Below, one piece after another: positions 1 to 7,283 of a stretch of DNA of 35,233 nt. Below the pieces are notes generated by a model. It worked only from the letters and a program-made list of their open reading frames with translations, had not been told where the DNA came from and made no database searches. The DNA lies in assembly GCA_022783305.1 (NCBI GenBank), contig JALEWQ010000041.1, positions 1 through 35,233 on the forward strand. Reading direction: 5' to 3'. The number at the start of each line of letters is the position of its first letter. The stretch's first letter is position 1. A program made the position numbers and the translations under genes. This DNA comes from Trueperella sp. Lineage in GTDB: Bacteria; Actinomycetota; Actinomycetes; Actinomycetales; Actinomycetaceae.

Positions 1-93
1 TCACATGCGTGTTGAACTCGCCCGAGGAGGCATTACTGATGGCCGCAGGCCAGCGAGGATCCTTGCGTGGTGTGCTCGGTATGACACGAAACG

Positions 94-119
94 ATTGCAC
101 ACCTGGTGCAATTACCAGG
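94..119. repeat. Overlapping inverted repeats (mutually exclusive hairpins)
   Basis: ATTGCAC at 94-100 and GTGCAAT at 106-112 form a perfect 7-bp inverted repeat with a 5-base loop. CCTGGT at 102-107 and ACCAGG at 114-119 form a second one. The two share bases, so only one can fold at a time. No convincing gene was found in positions 1-254; a 73-codon reading frame at 9-230 has no ribosome binding site and no recognisable protein features. The element lies downstream of the minus-strand lipoprotein gene, so it may be part of its terminator region or an operator for something left of the window. Confidence 0.45.
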
Positions 120-254
120 CCCCCGACACCTTCGAACACCATGCGTCAGCTACACTCGACCTTGCAGCATAAACACCACACCCATGTCCACTTCCTGGGG
201 GCCGGGCCCGTAATCAGCATCAACAAATAGTGTTCCAAGTGGACTAAAACAGCA

Positions 255-1508
255 CTACACCGGCTTTTGTGCGATGTCTCGGAAAATCATGAACTCTGGA
301 ACGTCATGTTTGAGACCGTTAATCTGGATGTCTTTGATGATCTTCCCAGTAGTTTTGTCAAAAACCACGATCCGGGGCTGCGCCAACGGGTCTTGGGTAT
401 CCTCAACTAGCACGGTGGCAGTGTTCTCATCGGAAGAGAAGTGATACAACCATTCGGGTGCATCAGGTTGTAAATCTCTCTCGAGCTCATCGCTCAGTAT
501 CGAGGTTTGCCCCGTCGCAACATCGGTACGATAAAGCACTCCGTTACCACCGAACCACACGAAGTTGCCCTTATCATCCAAGGAATGCGCATCGTATACG
601 GAATAATCATCCTCGTCTGACCCCAGATCCAGGCTTGCACCATTTTCCGTCGTTAGCGGCAGCCAGTTCAACTCGCCAGTGGTCGAATCCACTGATACCA
701 GTGCAAGAGCTTCATTGTTTCCCCACGTGTTGCTTTGCATATGGGGAGCGAGGAGCTCGTCGACAACCCGCTGCTCGCCGTCGTAGTTAATAAAATTGCC
801 TAAGAAATAAATGCGATCTTCAACGCAGGGAGCATCATTGGCAAAGTAACCAAACTCAGAAAAGGCCACACTGTACGTCCCCACGCTCACGTGCTTTACG
901 GCTCCGTCTTCGACGATCTGATCGAAAATGAAACGCGCGTCGCCGTCTTCTGGCGTCATTGAGTAGGCGGCGTAAACGTCGTCCTCACAAACTGAAATCA
1001 TCGGATAGAAACCAACCGTATTCAATACGTGCCGCTCACTTGAATCAGGCCGGGAAATCACAACCTCTTCTCGATAACCGTCTTCTTGGAAACCTCCGTT
1101 ATATACCCCGACTCGAGTCACCCCGTCGCTGAGAGTAACAAGCCCATCCATCAGTCCAACTCGGTCTTGTTCGACGACGGCGCTGCCATCCGCAGTCATC
1201 CAATGATCGCCCTTAACGTCAGCAAAGTTGATCCCATGCTCCGTCCACGAGATCTGACCTTGATCCATCCCCTCGTGCTCAATCAGATCATAGCTACCGT
1301 CGGCGCGCACCAAGGCCACATATCCAATGAGACTTCTGGGCAATAATCCGGTGTTTCGGTACTCGCTCATGAAGATGGCCCACTCATAATCGCCTAAATC
1401 GACCTCGTGGTCGTCGCTATTATTTGAGCAACCACTCAATAATGTGGTTGCGGCGACGAGTATTGCCATTGCCGCCGCAACCACCCGTGTCCTCATATGA
1501 CGTCTCAT
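255..1508 (-). CDS. Secreted lipoprotein of unknown function
   Basis: The 417-residue product has a positively charged start, a hydrophobic stretch and a lipobox LLSGC around residues 23-27, so it is predicted to be exported and lipid-anchored outside the membrane. The mature part is acidic and rich in short aromatic/glycine strand-like segments (for example YVALVRADGSYDLIEH and NFVWFGGNGVLYRTD). That is compatible with a beta-propeller, but no family is recognised. The start at 1508 follows the upstream amidase stop by 7 bases, with AAAGG upstream; an ATG four codons later is an alternative. The two genes almost certainly share one mRNA. Base composition is clearly more AT-rich than the genes to the right, which suggests recent acquisition. 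Confidence 0.85.
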   Translation of the reverse strand: MRRHMRTRVVAAAMAILVAATTLLSGCSNNSDDHEVDLGDYEWAIFMSEYRNTGLLPRSLIGYVALVRADGSYDLIEHEGMDQGQISWTEHGINFADVKGDHWMTADGSAVVEQDRVGLMDGLVTLSDGVTRVGVYNGGFQEDGYREEVVISRPDSSERHVLNTVGFYPMISVCEDDVYAAYSMTPEDGDARFIFDQIVEDGAVKHVSVGTYSVAFSEFGYFANDAPCVEDRIYFLGNFINYDGEQRVVDELLAPHMQSNTWGNNEALALVSVDSTTGELNWLPLTTENGASLDLGSDEDDYSVYDAHSLDDKGNFVWFGGNGVLYRTDVATGQTSILSDELERDLQPDAPEWLYHFSSDENTATVLVEDTQDPLAQPRIVVFDKTTGKIIKDIQINGLKHDVPEFMIFRDIAQKPV

Positions 1509-1515
1509 CGCGTTC

Positions 1516-2265
1516 TTAGAACCTTTGATAGCTCACGGTATACTTAGAGTCCCGGATATCCGACGGATACACACCATGGCCACCATCGGAATCGAGATCA
1601 ATCCCGGTAGCCGTCTTGTACGCCGCCCACACCACTTGCGAACAGTTCATCGACCCATTCGCGGTTTTGTTAAACGCGAAATTATAGTTGTAACTACGTC
1701 CCCTATATGTGCGCGCTCGGTCAGCGGCTTTGTTGCGGTTTGCTTGACTAGTGGAAACATACTGTTTGTGAGCTCCCGATGCCACCTTAACGGCTGTATA
1801 CCAACGCTCTACAACACCGGTACTGGGATCTGCCTCAACGATCTTTGTTGTATAGGAATATATTCCCGAATGACCATGGTTAACGCCAGCGGTCGACGAC
1901 GGGGTGTAGAACACGTCACCTCGATTGCGGGCGGTACCGATTCTCTTATCAGCTTTCGGCTTCGCCCCTGATCGAGGCTGGATTTGCACAAATCCAGGAG
2001 GATCACCAGCCTCACTTAACGCCTCACGCGCAACTTCTGTTGCAGATGCACCGGTTTCCAGTGCCGCATCTTTAACCGCTTGCTCCATCTCTACATAGGA
2101 GGTGCCAGGGTTCCTTTCGACCAACTCAACGATCAGCGCACTAACATCACTGTCATCCGCTGCGGCACTGGAAACACCCTCCGGCTCAGCGTAAGCAACA
2201 CCGGGTAGCGGCAGAGCCAACACTAAGCTGATAGCGACTGTGCCTATCATCCTTGAGATCTTCAT
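1516..2265 (-). CDS. Secreted permuted papain-like amidase (YiiX/YycO type)
   Basis: The 249-residue product begins with a signal peptide (MKISRMIGTVAISLVLALP, cleavage probably after AYA). After a roughly 100-residue acidic, helical spacer comes a catalytic domain with the order of permuted NlpC/P60-like cysteine peptidases: a His-containing strand (NHGHSGIYS) precedes the Cys helix (MNCSQVVWAAYK), then VYPSDI near the end. This order matches the PF05708 YiiX/YycO group, which acts on amide bonds of cell-wall or lipid-linked substrates. The start at 2265 is chosen because AAAGGAAG lies just upstream; a GTG at 2310 has no such site. It is the first gene of a two-gene unit with the lipoprotein that follows. 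The substrate is unknown; family assignment is from motifs only. Confidence 0.78.
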   Translation of the reverse strand: MKISRMIGTVAISLVLALPLPGVAYAEPEGVSSAAADDSDVSALIVELVERNPGTSYVEMEQAVKDAALETGASATEVAREALSEAGDPPGFVQIQPRSGAKPKADKRIGTARNRGDVFYTPSSTAGVNHGHSGIYSYTTKIVEADPSTGVVERWYTAVKVASGAHKQYVSTSQANRNKAADRARTYRGRSYNYNFAFNKTANGSMNCSQVVWAAYKTATGIDLDSDGGHGVYPSDIRDSKYTVSYQRF

Positions 2266-2353
2266 AGGTCTTCCTTTCGTCGTGCCATCGTCTTTGATGG
2301 CGAGTGTCACAGCGAGGGAATCTGGGCTGTGGACGCTTCTTAGAGACAGGACA

Positions 2354-2383
2354 ATGATAAAGTTAGGCGACCCTTAGTGTCAA
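2354..2383 (-). promoter_or_regulatory. Sigma-A-like promoter of amidase-lipoprotein unit
   Basis: On the minus strand TTGACA (2378-2383) is followed after 18 bases by TATCAT (2354-2359), a full -35 match and 5 of 6 at -10. It lies about 90 bases upstream of the amidase start at 2265, giving a leader of roughly 80 nt. It is one of the closest matches to consensus in the window, in keeping with an AT-rich, possibly imported unit. Confidence 0.65.
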
Positions 2384-2641
2384 TAGTTTTTATAACGATC
2401 TCAAAGCACCAGTAGCCCACGCTCGTCGTACGCCGACCACCCGTTGGCCTTGCCCAAAGGGGAAGGCAATGGCGCGACCCGATGTTTCTCGTCCGACCCG
2501 TAGGGCGGGCACTGACGCGAGTGGCGCGCCACGACGTCGATACGATCCGGGACCGGACCCACCCCAACCGTCACGCAGGGCACGAATCATCCATAGGTCC
2601 GATTTCCTTCGTCTATGAGGTACGTAGAATTTGCTGCAGGA
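2384..2641. other. Intergenic stretch, no gene seen
   Basis: Several short open frames occur on the minus strand here, but none has a ribosome binding site or protein-like composition. The stretch separates the divergent amidase unit from the small membrane-protein gene at 2654 and probably holds the latter's promoter, which I could not place with confidence. Confidence 0.5.
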
Positions 2642-2653
2642 TAGGAGGCAGAC

Positions 2654-3076
2654 ATGCGATTGAGCTCGTACCCTGATCTGGCATCGCGCGCGTTGACGCT
2701 TGCGCTACTCATTGGTGGTGGGTTCGCCACCGGCCTTGGAGTGGAGGCGATCAGCGGACACTCGGGCTTGTCGCTTTGGTTTCTTGCTGTGGCGTGCGTG
2801 ATCTACGTGGCCGCTTACCTGGGTGTGCGTCCCCTTGCCACAACGGTGACGGGTGCGTGTGGCTTTGCACTTGATGCCGTGATGAGCGTTCCTCTGGGGT
2901 TGTTGTTCGCGGCAAAAGAGCTTGTTTTCCCCATCACCGAATGGGGATGGTCGATGTTCTTCAACGGTGTCTTCATCGGCTTCTTCATCATCTTTCTCTC
3001 GGACTACTTCTATCGCCGTCACCCGGGAAGGAACGACGACGACGCCGACGACGCCGATCGAGAGTCCGCCCTTTAA
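2654..3076 (+). CDS. Small integral membrane protein, unknown
   Basis: The 140-residue product has four hydrophobic segments: roughly residues 12-30, 40-57, 62-90 and 97-115. These are followed by a short basic patch (YRRHPGR) and a very acidic tail (NDDDADDADRESA). A strong Shine-Dalgarno AGGAGG lies 7 bases before the ATG. The layout suggests a polytopic membrane protein with a cytoplasmic charged tail. I do not recognise a family. It stands alone: divergent from the amidase unit, and followed by about 200 bases without a gene and then the ClbS-like remnant. Confidence 0.75.
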   Translation: MRLSSYPDLASRALTLALLIGGGFATGLGVEAISGHSGLSLWFLAVACVIYVAAYLGVRPLATTVTGACGFALDAVMSVPLGLLFAAKELVFPITEWGWSMFFNGVFIGFFIIFLSDYFYRRHPGRNDDDADDADRESAL

Positions 3077-3283
3077 CGCTAGTTAGGCTGACGCGTCGAT
3101 AGATGAGAATGAATGGGCAGTATTCCCCGCTATGGTGAGGAGAACGCGCAACGGCTCGGCGCATGCGCCGGCTCAGCCTTCTATCGTTGCGTTGGACTCT
3201 TGCTGGTTGTTGCCGCTGGCAGCACGCCCGTGAGCGTCGACCCGCGCCTCTATCGTATTCTCGCCGTCGTGTTCCAATAAGAT

Positions 3284-3659
3284 ATGGCCAGAGCTAAAAC
3301 GAAAACGGAACTGTTGAATGCCGCCGTCTCTCGATGGGAGGCACTGCAGGCGTTGATTGACTCCATGCGGCCGGAGATAGAAAGTGCCGAGCTCTTCTTC
3401 GGCACTGGCGTTGAGCGCCCTGAAAGCCCACTGGAGAAGGGACAAGAGTCTGCGCGATGTCCTCGCCCACCTGCATGCGTGGCAGACAATGCTGCTCGAC
3501 TTCGTTGCAGCTAACCAAAACGGGACGAGCAAGCCATTCTTGCCCGCGCCTCACACCTGGCGGACCACGCCAGCCCTGAACATGGAGATTTGGGGGCGGT
3601 ACCAGGACACGCCGCTGGCAGAGGTGCAGAGACAAAAGGGTTGTCCAGCCCCGCCCTAG
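3284..3659 (+). pseudogene. ClbS/DfsB-family protein, frameshifted and 3'-truncated
   Basis: Two plus-strand frames read as one member of the ClbS/DfsB family (DUF1706, DinB-like four-helix fold). The first, from ATG 3284, carries the family N-terminus MARAKTKTELLNAA and runs to about 3400. The second continues with AHWRRDKSLRDVLAHLHAW, FLPAPHTWRTTPALN and EIWGRYQDTPLAEVQRQ. A shift of +1 between about 3395 and 3425 joins them. The last third of the family, including the usual final helix ending near HYDWA, is absent: similarity stops after LAEVQRQ and the frame closes at 3659, four bases into the convergent amidohydrolase gene. Both lesions make a working product unlikely. ClbS itself protects against colibactin; most relatives have unknown roles. 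Confidence 0.75.
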
Positions 3660-4951
3660 GCAAGACCGAGGTGCTGAGCAACCACCGCAAGATGCATCCG
3701 TACGCCAGTAAGGAGGGCGGCGTCGTTCGCGTAAAACCGCGGGGAATGATTCGGCGCGAAACCGCGACCCCCGGCAGTTGCCCGCGGCAGACCATTGGGC
3801 ACGGACTCCACGTCCTGCACTCCGAGCAGCGCATACATGCCGCCGAAAGCATTGATGAATTCGGAGACGTCGTCGTAGCCAAGTGAGGCGGGGGCGGCAA
3901 AGACTCGATCTTCACCACCAGCGGCGGCGATAAGGGCCGGTTGAAGGGCGGCGACCGTCTCGGGAGCATTCACAACGGCCGGAACCTGCTGATGGAATTC
4001 CACCTCGCCCCTACAGTTATACGCGGCGGCGATATGGCGGCAGGTACGCGTGATCGCCGCGTTGATATCGTCCATGAGCTCAGCGTTGAGGCAACGTACC
4101 GTGCCAAAGAGGGTAACCTGTTCGCCGACGATGTTGAATCGGCCCTGGTCCTCAACATGTCCGATGCTGATCGAGAACGCGTCCTTCGCGTCGAACTGCC
4201 GGTAGAGCTGCCCCATCGCGGAAATGATGTCGGCTGCCGGGGGTAGCGGGTCGCGCCCGGCCCACGGAGACGAGCCGTGCACCTGTTCCCCAACGACTGT
4301 AATCTTCACCATTTCTGAAGCAGCGTGCTGCACATTGGTGGTCCAGCCGACCATACCGGTGGGAGCGGGGGTAACGTGCATCCCAAACGCTAGGCTCGGG
4401 CGCGGACTCAGCTCTTGAAACTCGGGGCTGGAGAGCATGAATGCGGCGCCGCCTTCTTCGCCTTCGGGGGCCCCTTCCTCGGCGGGCTGGAAAGCGAAGT
4501 ACACGGTTCCAGGGATCTGCGCCCGATGTGAGGCGAGTACCTGTGCGGCACCGAGCAGCATCGAGGTATGGCAGTCGTGCCCGCATGCGTGCGCCACGGG
4601 GAAAGGCCCACCCGGGTAGTCCTGGACTTGGGTTGACTTATAGGGCAGGTCGGATTCTTCCTTCACCGGCAGTGCATCGATGTCGGCGCGCAACAATACT
4701 GCCTTATCGGAATGGCCGGAGCGCGTTCCGGTGAGGCGCGCCAGCACTCCCGTGCCGCCTACCCCTTCGTGGATGTCCTCCTCGCGGAAACCAAAATCTC
4801 GTAGCCTCTGCGCGATGTATTCAGCGGTTTTCACCTCTCGGTTTGAAAGCTCTGGGTATTGGTGCAGATGGTGGCGCCAGGAAATAACATCCGGCTCGAT
4901 TGCTTGCGCCGCGTCGAATAGTTCATCACAACTGAACGTCGTCTCACCCAT
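3656..4951 (-). CDS. M20-family amidohydrolase (N-acyl-amino-acid/hippurate hydrolase type)
   Basis: The 431-residue product belongs to the M20D amidohydrolases, which cleave N-acyl groups from amino acids and related amides in the cytoplasm using a two-metal centre. Visible landmarks are WRHHLHQYPELS near the start, LRADIDALPV, the metal site HACGHDCHTSMLLGAA, FQPAEEG with the catalytic glutamate, a lid-domain segment around QVHGSSPWAGRDP, and the C-terminal metal-binding region APNHSPRFYANDAAL. The start at 4951 (MGETTF) is preferred because GAAGGA lies about 7 bases upstream; in-frame codons further upstream encode low-complexity residues unlike the family. It is monocistronic, with the ClbS remnant converging at its 3' end. 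The natural substrate cannot be read from sequence. Confidence 0.88.
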   Translation of the reverse strand: MGETTFSCDELFDAAQAIEPDVISWRHHLHQYPELSNREVKTAEYIAQRLRDFGFREEDIHEGVGGTGVLARLTGTRSGHSDKAVLLRADIDALPVKEESDLPYKSTQVQDYPGGPFPVAHACGHDCHTSMLLGAAQVLASHRAQIPGTVYFAFQPAEEGAPEGEEGGAAFMLSSPEFQELSPRPSLAFGMHVTPAPTGMVGWTTNVQHAASEMVKITVVGEQVHGSSPWAGRDPLPPAADIISAMGQLYRQFDAKDAFSISIGHVEDQGRFNIVGEQVTLFGTVRCLNAELMDDINAAITRTCRHIAAAYNCRGEVEFHQQVPAVVNAPETVAALQPALIAAAGGEDRVFAAPASLGYDDVSEFINAFGGMYALLGVQDVESVPNGLPRATAGGRGFAPNHSPRFYANDAALLTGVRMHLAVVAQHLGLA

Positions 4952-5080
4952 ATCTGCATCCTTCACTAGCGGCATCGGCGCTGGAGGCTCAGCGCTACGG
5001 TGTCGGCATCCTCTTTCTTCTGTCGCCACCATACACCCAAGCAAGGCACATGCCGGCGAAACCACGCTGGCATCCGAACC

Positions 5081-5140
5081 GCTAGCGCCCCTCTGGTAAG
5101 CTCATAGTCGTCGGAGATACGCCAGAGGCGTTGCGCTAGC
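5081..5140. promoter_or_regulatory. Large two-part hairpin upstream of 5157 gene
   Basis: GCTAGCGC (5081-5088) pairs perfectly with GCGCTAGC (5133-5140), and CCTCTGG (5090-5096) with CCAGAGG (5122-5128). That leaves a small internal loop and a 25-base terminal loop. The structure ends three bases before the AAGGAGG ribosome binding site of the plus-strand gene at 5157. If transcribed it would be a stable leader fold; as DNA it could be a cruciform or a paired binding site. No known riboswitch class is recognised. Confidence 0.55.
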
Positions 5141-5156
5141 TACAAGGAGGCTCCCC

Positions 5157-5729
5157 GTGCCGGTTCAAGTGCCCCAAACGTCTGCGATTCGCGCCTTGTT
5201 CCAGGAGCATCCCGAAGTTGGCACGGCTGGGAGTGTCGCCGCGCTCAGCACCCTCTACTACGCCTTGCCCGATTTTCTCCGCCGCCGACCGCTCAGAATC
5301 GCGGCACGCGTGGGATGCATAGCTGCCATCACCGCCATCGCCACCCACGAGACGACGACGCGTCTCAACGACGACGACACCCTCACCCCCGACGCGCCCG
5401 CGCCCGAAAACCCGGAAAGCCCGGAAGACCCGAGCAGACCGGAAGACCCGAGCGGCCAGGAAAGCCCGGAAGACCCGGGCTTTCCGCAGAAGCCGATAGC
5501 GCTGGCCGGCATGATCGCCGCCGGCATCGCCGCGTTGGCGGGCTCAATTGCGCTCGATGTCGCTTTGGAGCGGAGAATCTTTGCTCGCGGCGAGCGCCGC
5601 CGCGCCGCTGGCGTCCGCCTGGCCCACACCCGACAAGCCCTCTGGATCGGCCCGCTGTCGGGCGTTGCCACGTATTTGTCATTGCGTGACGCCGATCGCG
5701 CGCTAGCTCGCTCCGCAGAAAACGACTGA
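5157..5729 (+). CDS. Membrane protein with Pro/Glu/Asp-rich linker, unknown
   Basis: The 190-residue product starts at GTG 5157, behind AAGGAGG. Hydrophobic segments lie at about residues 22-38, 48-63, 113-137 and 162-176. Between the second and third is a low-complexity linker (residues 72-112) built from PESPEDP and RPEDPSG units. Basic clusters (LRRRPLR, ERRRAAGVR) flank the membrane parts. The layout suggests two membrane hairpins joined by an extended, probably extracytoplasmic or wall-spanning acidic linker. I recognise no family. The linker is encoded by an in-frame tandem repeat, so its length may vary between strains. It converges with the beta-helix gene, with 36 bases between. Confidence 0.75.
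   Translation: MPVQVPQTSAIRALFQEHPEVGTAGSVAALSTLYYALPDFLRRRPLRIAARVGCIAAITAIATHETTTRLNDDDTLTPDAPAPENPESPEDPSRPEDPSGQESPEDPGFPQKPIALAGMIAAGIAALAGSIALDVALERRIFARGERRRAAGVRLAHTRQALWIGPLSGVATYLSLRDADRALARSAEND
5414..5477 (+). repeat. In-frame minisatellite in linker of 5157 gene
   Basis: The 19-mer GGAAAGCCCGGAAGACCCG occurs exactly at 5414-5432 and 5459-5477. A 15-base core, CCGGAAGACCCGAGC, occurs at 5421-5435 and 5439-5453. Spacings of 18 and 27 bases keep the reading frame, so copy-number change would lengthen or shorten the Pro/Glu/Asp linker without breaking the gene. Confidence 0.8.
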
Positions 5730-5765
5730 GCGCCCGATCCGAATACGGCGACAGGAAATAGGCGC

Positions 5766-7052
5766 CTACCTCTGATCGTTCTCCGGGACGTCGCCGTCGA
5801 TCTTCGTCGCTACTGAGCCGGAACCGCTCGCCGTCACCTCGCCAAGCGAGAGCTCCCCGATCGATCCACCTTCGAGGACCTCGAAGGTCACAAGATCGGC
5901 GCCCCCGGTCGCCACCGTCCCACCGACCTTGAGGGAGGCCACCTCCGCGCCGGGCTTGATGGAGACCGCCGTCGCCTTCAGCTTCATTTGCACGCCCTTG
6001 ACGAGGCTCATGCCCTCGCCGCCCGTCGTGCGCACGTCACCACGCACCACGATGGGGCCCGTCGGCTTCGAGACCTGGATGCCAATAGCGCCGTCGCCAT
6101 GGGTGGTGATGGAATCGAAGGTCGCCGATTCTACCGAGCCATCGTAGACGTTGAACCCGCGGGCGCCCAGGCCCGTCGTCGCAATTGGGGCGTTAATCTC
6201 GAGGCGTCCCATCTGACCAAAGTTGACGAAACCGATACCGGAGGCACCCGTGGTTGTGACCGGGGCGTTCGCCACCCACTCCAGGGTCTTGCCCCACAGG
6301 TCAAGCGCCATGTCATTCGCGCCGTGAGTGACCGTCGCGCCATTGTTCTCGACGCGATCGACGACGGCTCCGCCGAGGACGAACACGGCTCCAGTGATCT
6401 TGTCACCCGTGCCCTGCACGATACCTCCGTCGGTGATGACCGTGCCGGTTTCGAGCACGTCCGCGCGCAGAGCACCGCCAGTCAGCTTGCCCTCACGATC
6501 CGTGTAGCCGTCGAGGAAGACGCCCGATCCGCGGACCGGCGTCAGCGGCGTGCCGATGTTGATGCCCTTGAGGGTGGCAGTGAACTCCGTGTCAGCATCC
6601 GGCTGCAGATTCCACAGCGTCAAGCCGCCCTGGAGCACGTCGACTCCAAAGCCGTGCGGCTGACGGGAACGCCCGCGTACGTCGGCCGCCTTGACGTGCA
6701 CCTGATCTGCCTCCACGCGGATCCTGCGCAGGTTGTCGTCAGCCACAAGGTAGATCTGGCCAACCGTCGTCACATTGTGCAGGACGAGAGTTCCGGCGTC
6801 GTCGATACTTGTGTCGTTATAGACGGCGACCTCGTAGTCGACCGTCGTGATTGTGATGTCCTTGAGCGCATTGTTCCTTGTCAGCCGAACACCTTTCCCG
6901 GTGAACTCGAGCGTTCCTCCTGACAGGGTGGCGCCCTCGGGGAGGGTGATGGAGGGGGAGCCGGCAATGGTGCCCTCGACACGAATGTCCATGAAACCGT
7001 CTGCGATGGCGTTGGCGAGTTCGTCTGCGGTTGACACTGTTATTGCACTCAT
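5766..7052 (-). CDS. Right-handed parallel beta-helix protein, no signal peptide
   Basis: The 428-residue product opens with MSAITVSTADELANAIADG, a common entry segment of pectate-lyase-like beta-helix folds. It continues as short beta-strand rungs of about 20-25 residues rich in Val, Ile, Thr, Gly and Asn, with recurring TTG-x-GA-x-G turns between roughly residues 265 and 400. No signal peptide, lipobox, transmembrane helix or wall anchor is present, which is unusual for this fold, and no catalytic residues can be assigned. The start at 7052 has GAAGGAAG about 6 bases upstream. A perfect palindrome sits 43 bases before the start. Function is unknown: it could be an intracellular scaffold or a protein exported by a non-classical route. 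The gene is monocistronic. Confidence 0.8.
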   Translation of the reverse strand: MSAITVSTADELANAIADGFMDIRVEGTIAGSPSITLPEGATLSGGTLEFTGKGVRLTRNNALKDITITTVDYEVAVYNDTSIDDAGTLVLHNVTTVGQIYLVADDNLRRIRVEADQVHVKAADVRGRSRQPHGFGVDVLQGGLTLWNLQPDADTEFTATLKGINIGTPLTPVRGSGVFLDGYTDREGKLTGGALRADVLETGTVITDGGIVQGTGDKITGAVFVLGGAVVDRVENNGATVTHGANDMALDLWGKTLEWVANAPVTTTGASGIGFVNFGQMGRLEINAPIATTGLGARGFNVYDGSVESATFDSITTHGDGAIGIQVSKPTGPIVVRGDVRTTGGEGMSLVKGVQMKLKATAVSIKPGAEVASLKVGGTVATGGADLVTFEVLEGGSIGELSLGEVTASGSGSVATKIDGDVPENDQR

Positions 7053-7094
7053 GATTACTTCCTTCAGTTGAGCTGGATTCCCAGAAATATTGAA

Positions 7095-7115
7095 CGGTAG
7101 GAGGTGCTCCTACCG
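7095..7115. promoter_or_regulatory. Perfect palindrome upstream of beta-helix gene
   Basis: CGGTAGGAG (7095-7103) and CTCCTACCG (7107-7115) are exact reverse complements separated by GTG. The site lies 43 bases upstream of the beta-helix start in the minus-strand direction. It could be an operator for a dimeric regulator or a tight RNA hairpin in the leader. No regulator gene is adjacent. Confidence 0.5.
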
Positions 7116-7283
7116 ACGAAATGGGAAGTGGCGTCACTTTATTCCCAGCAGTGGCAGTCCTCCGCCACCCGCAAATATGAACCGGCTCACTTACCGTGCG
7201 CTAGCGCAGGTGATACGTTCAAGACGCCCCGCCCAGGTTAGCTCCATCGCGGGCGTGTAAGCTCCGTCCGGCAAAGGTTCCCC

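Noticed and set aside
2340..2590. Three short minus-strand frames in the gap before 2654
   Set aside because: They overlap each other in different frames, have no ribosome sites, and lie partly over the amidase promoter.
3158..3169. GGCGCATGCGCC perfect palindrome
   Set aside because: It has no loop and no placement relative to an active gene; a 12-bp GC palindrome is not rare at this composition.
5988..6923. Plus-strand 311-codon frame opposite the beta-helix gene
   Set aside because: The composition is shadow-like (Arg/Asp/His-rich), it has no ribosome binding site, and the minus-strand frame has a clear site and fold pattern.
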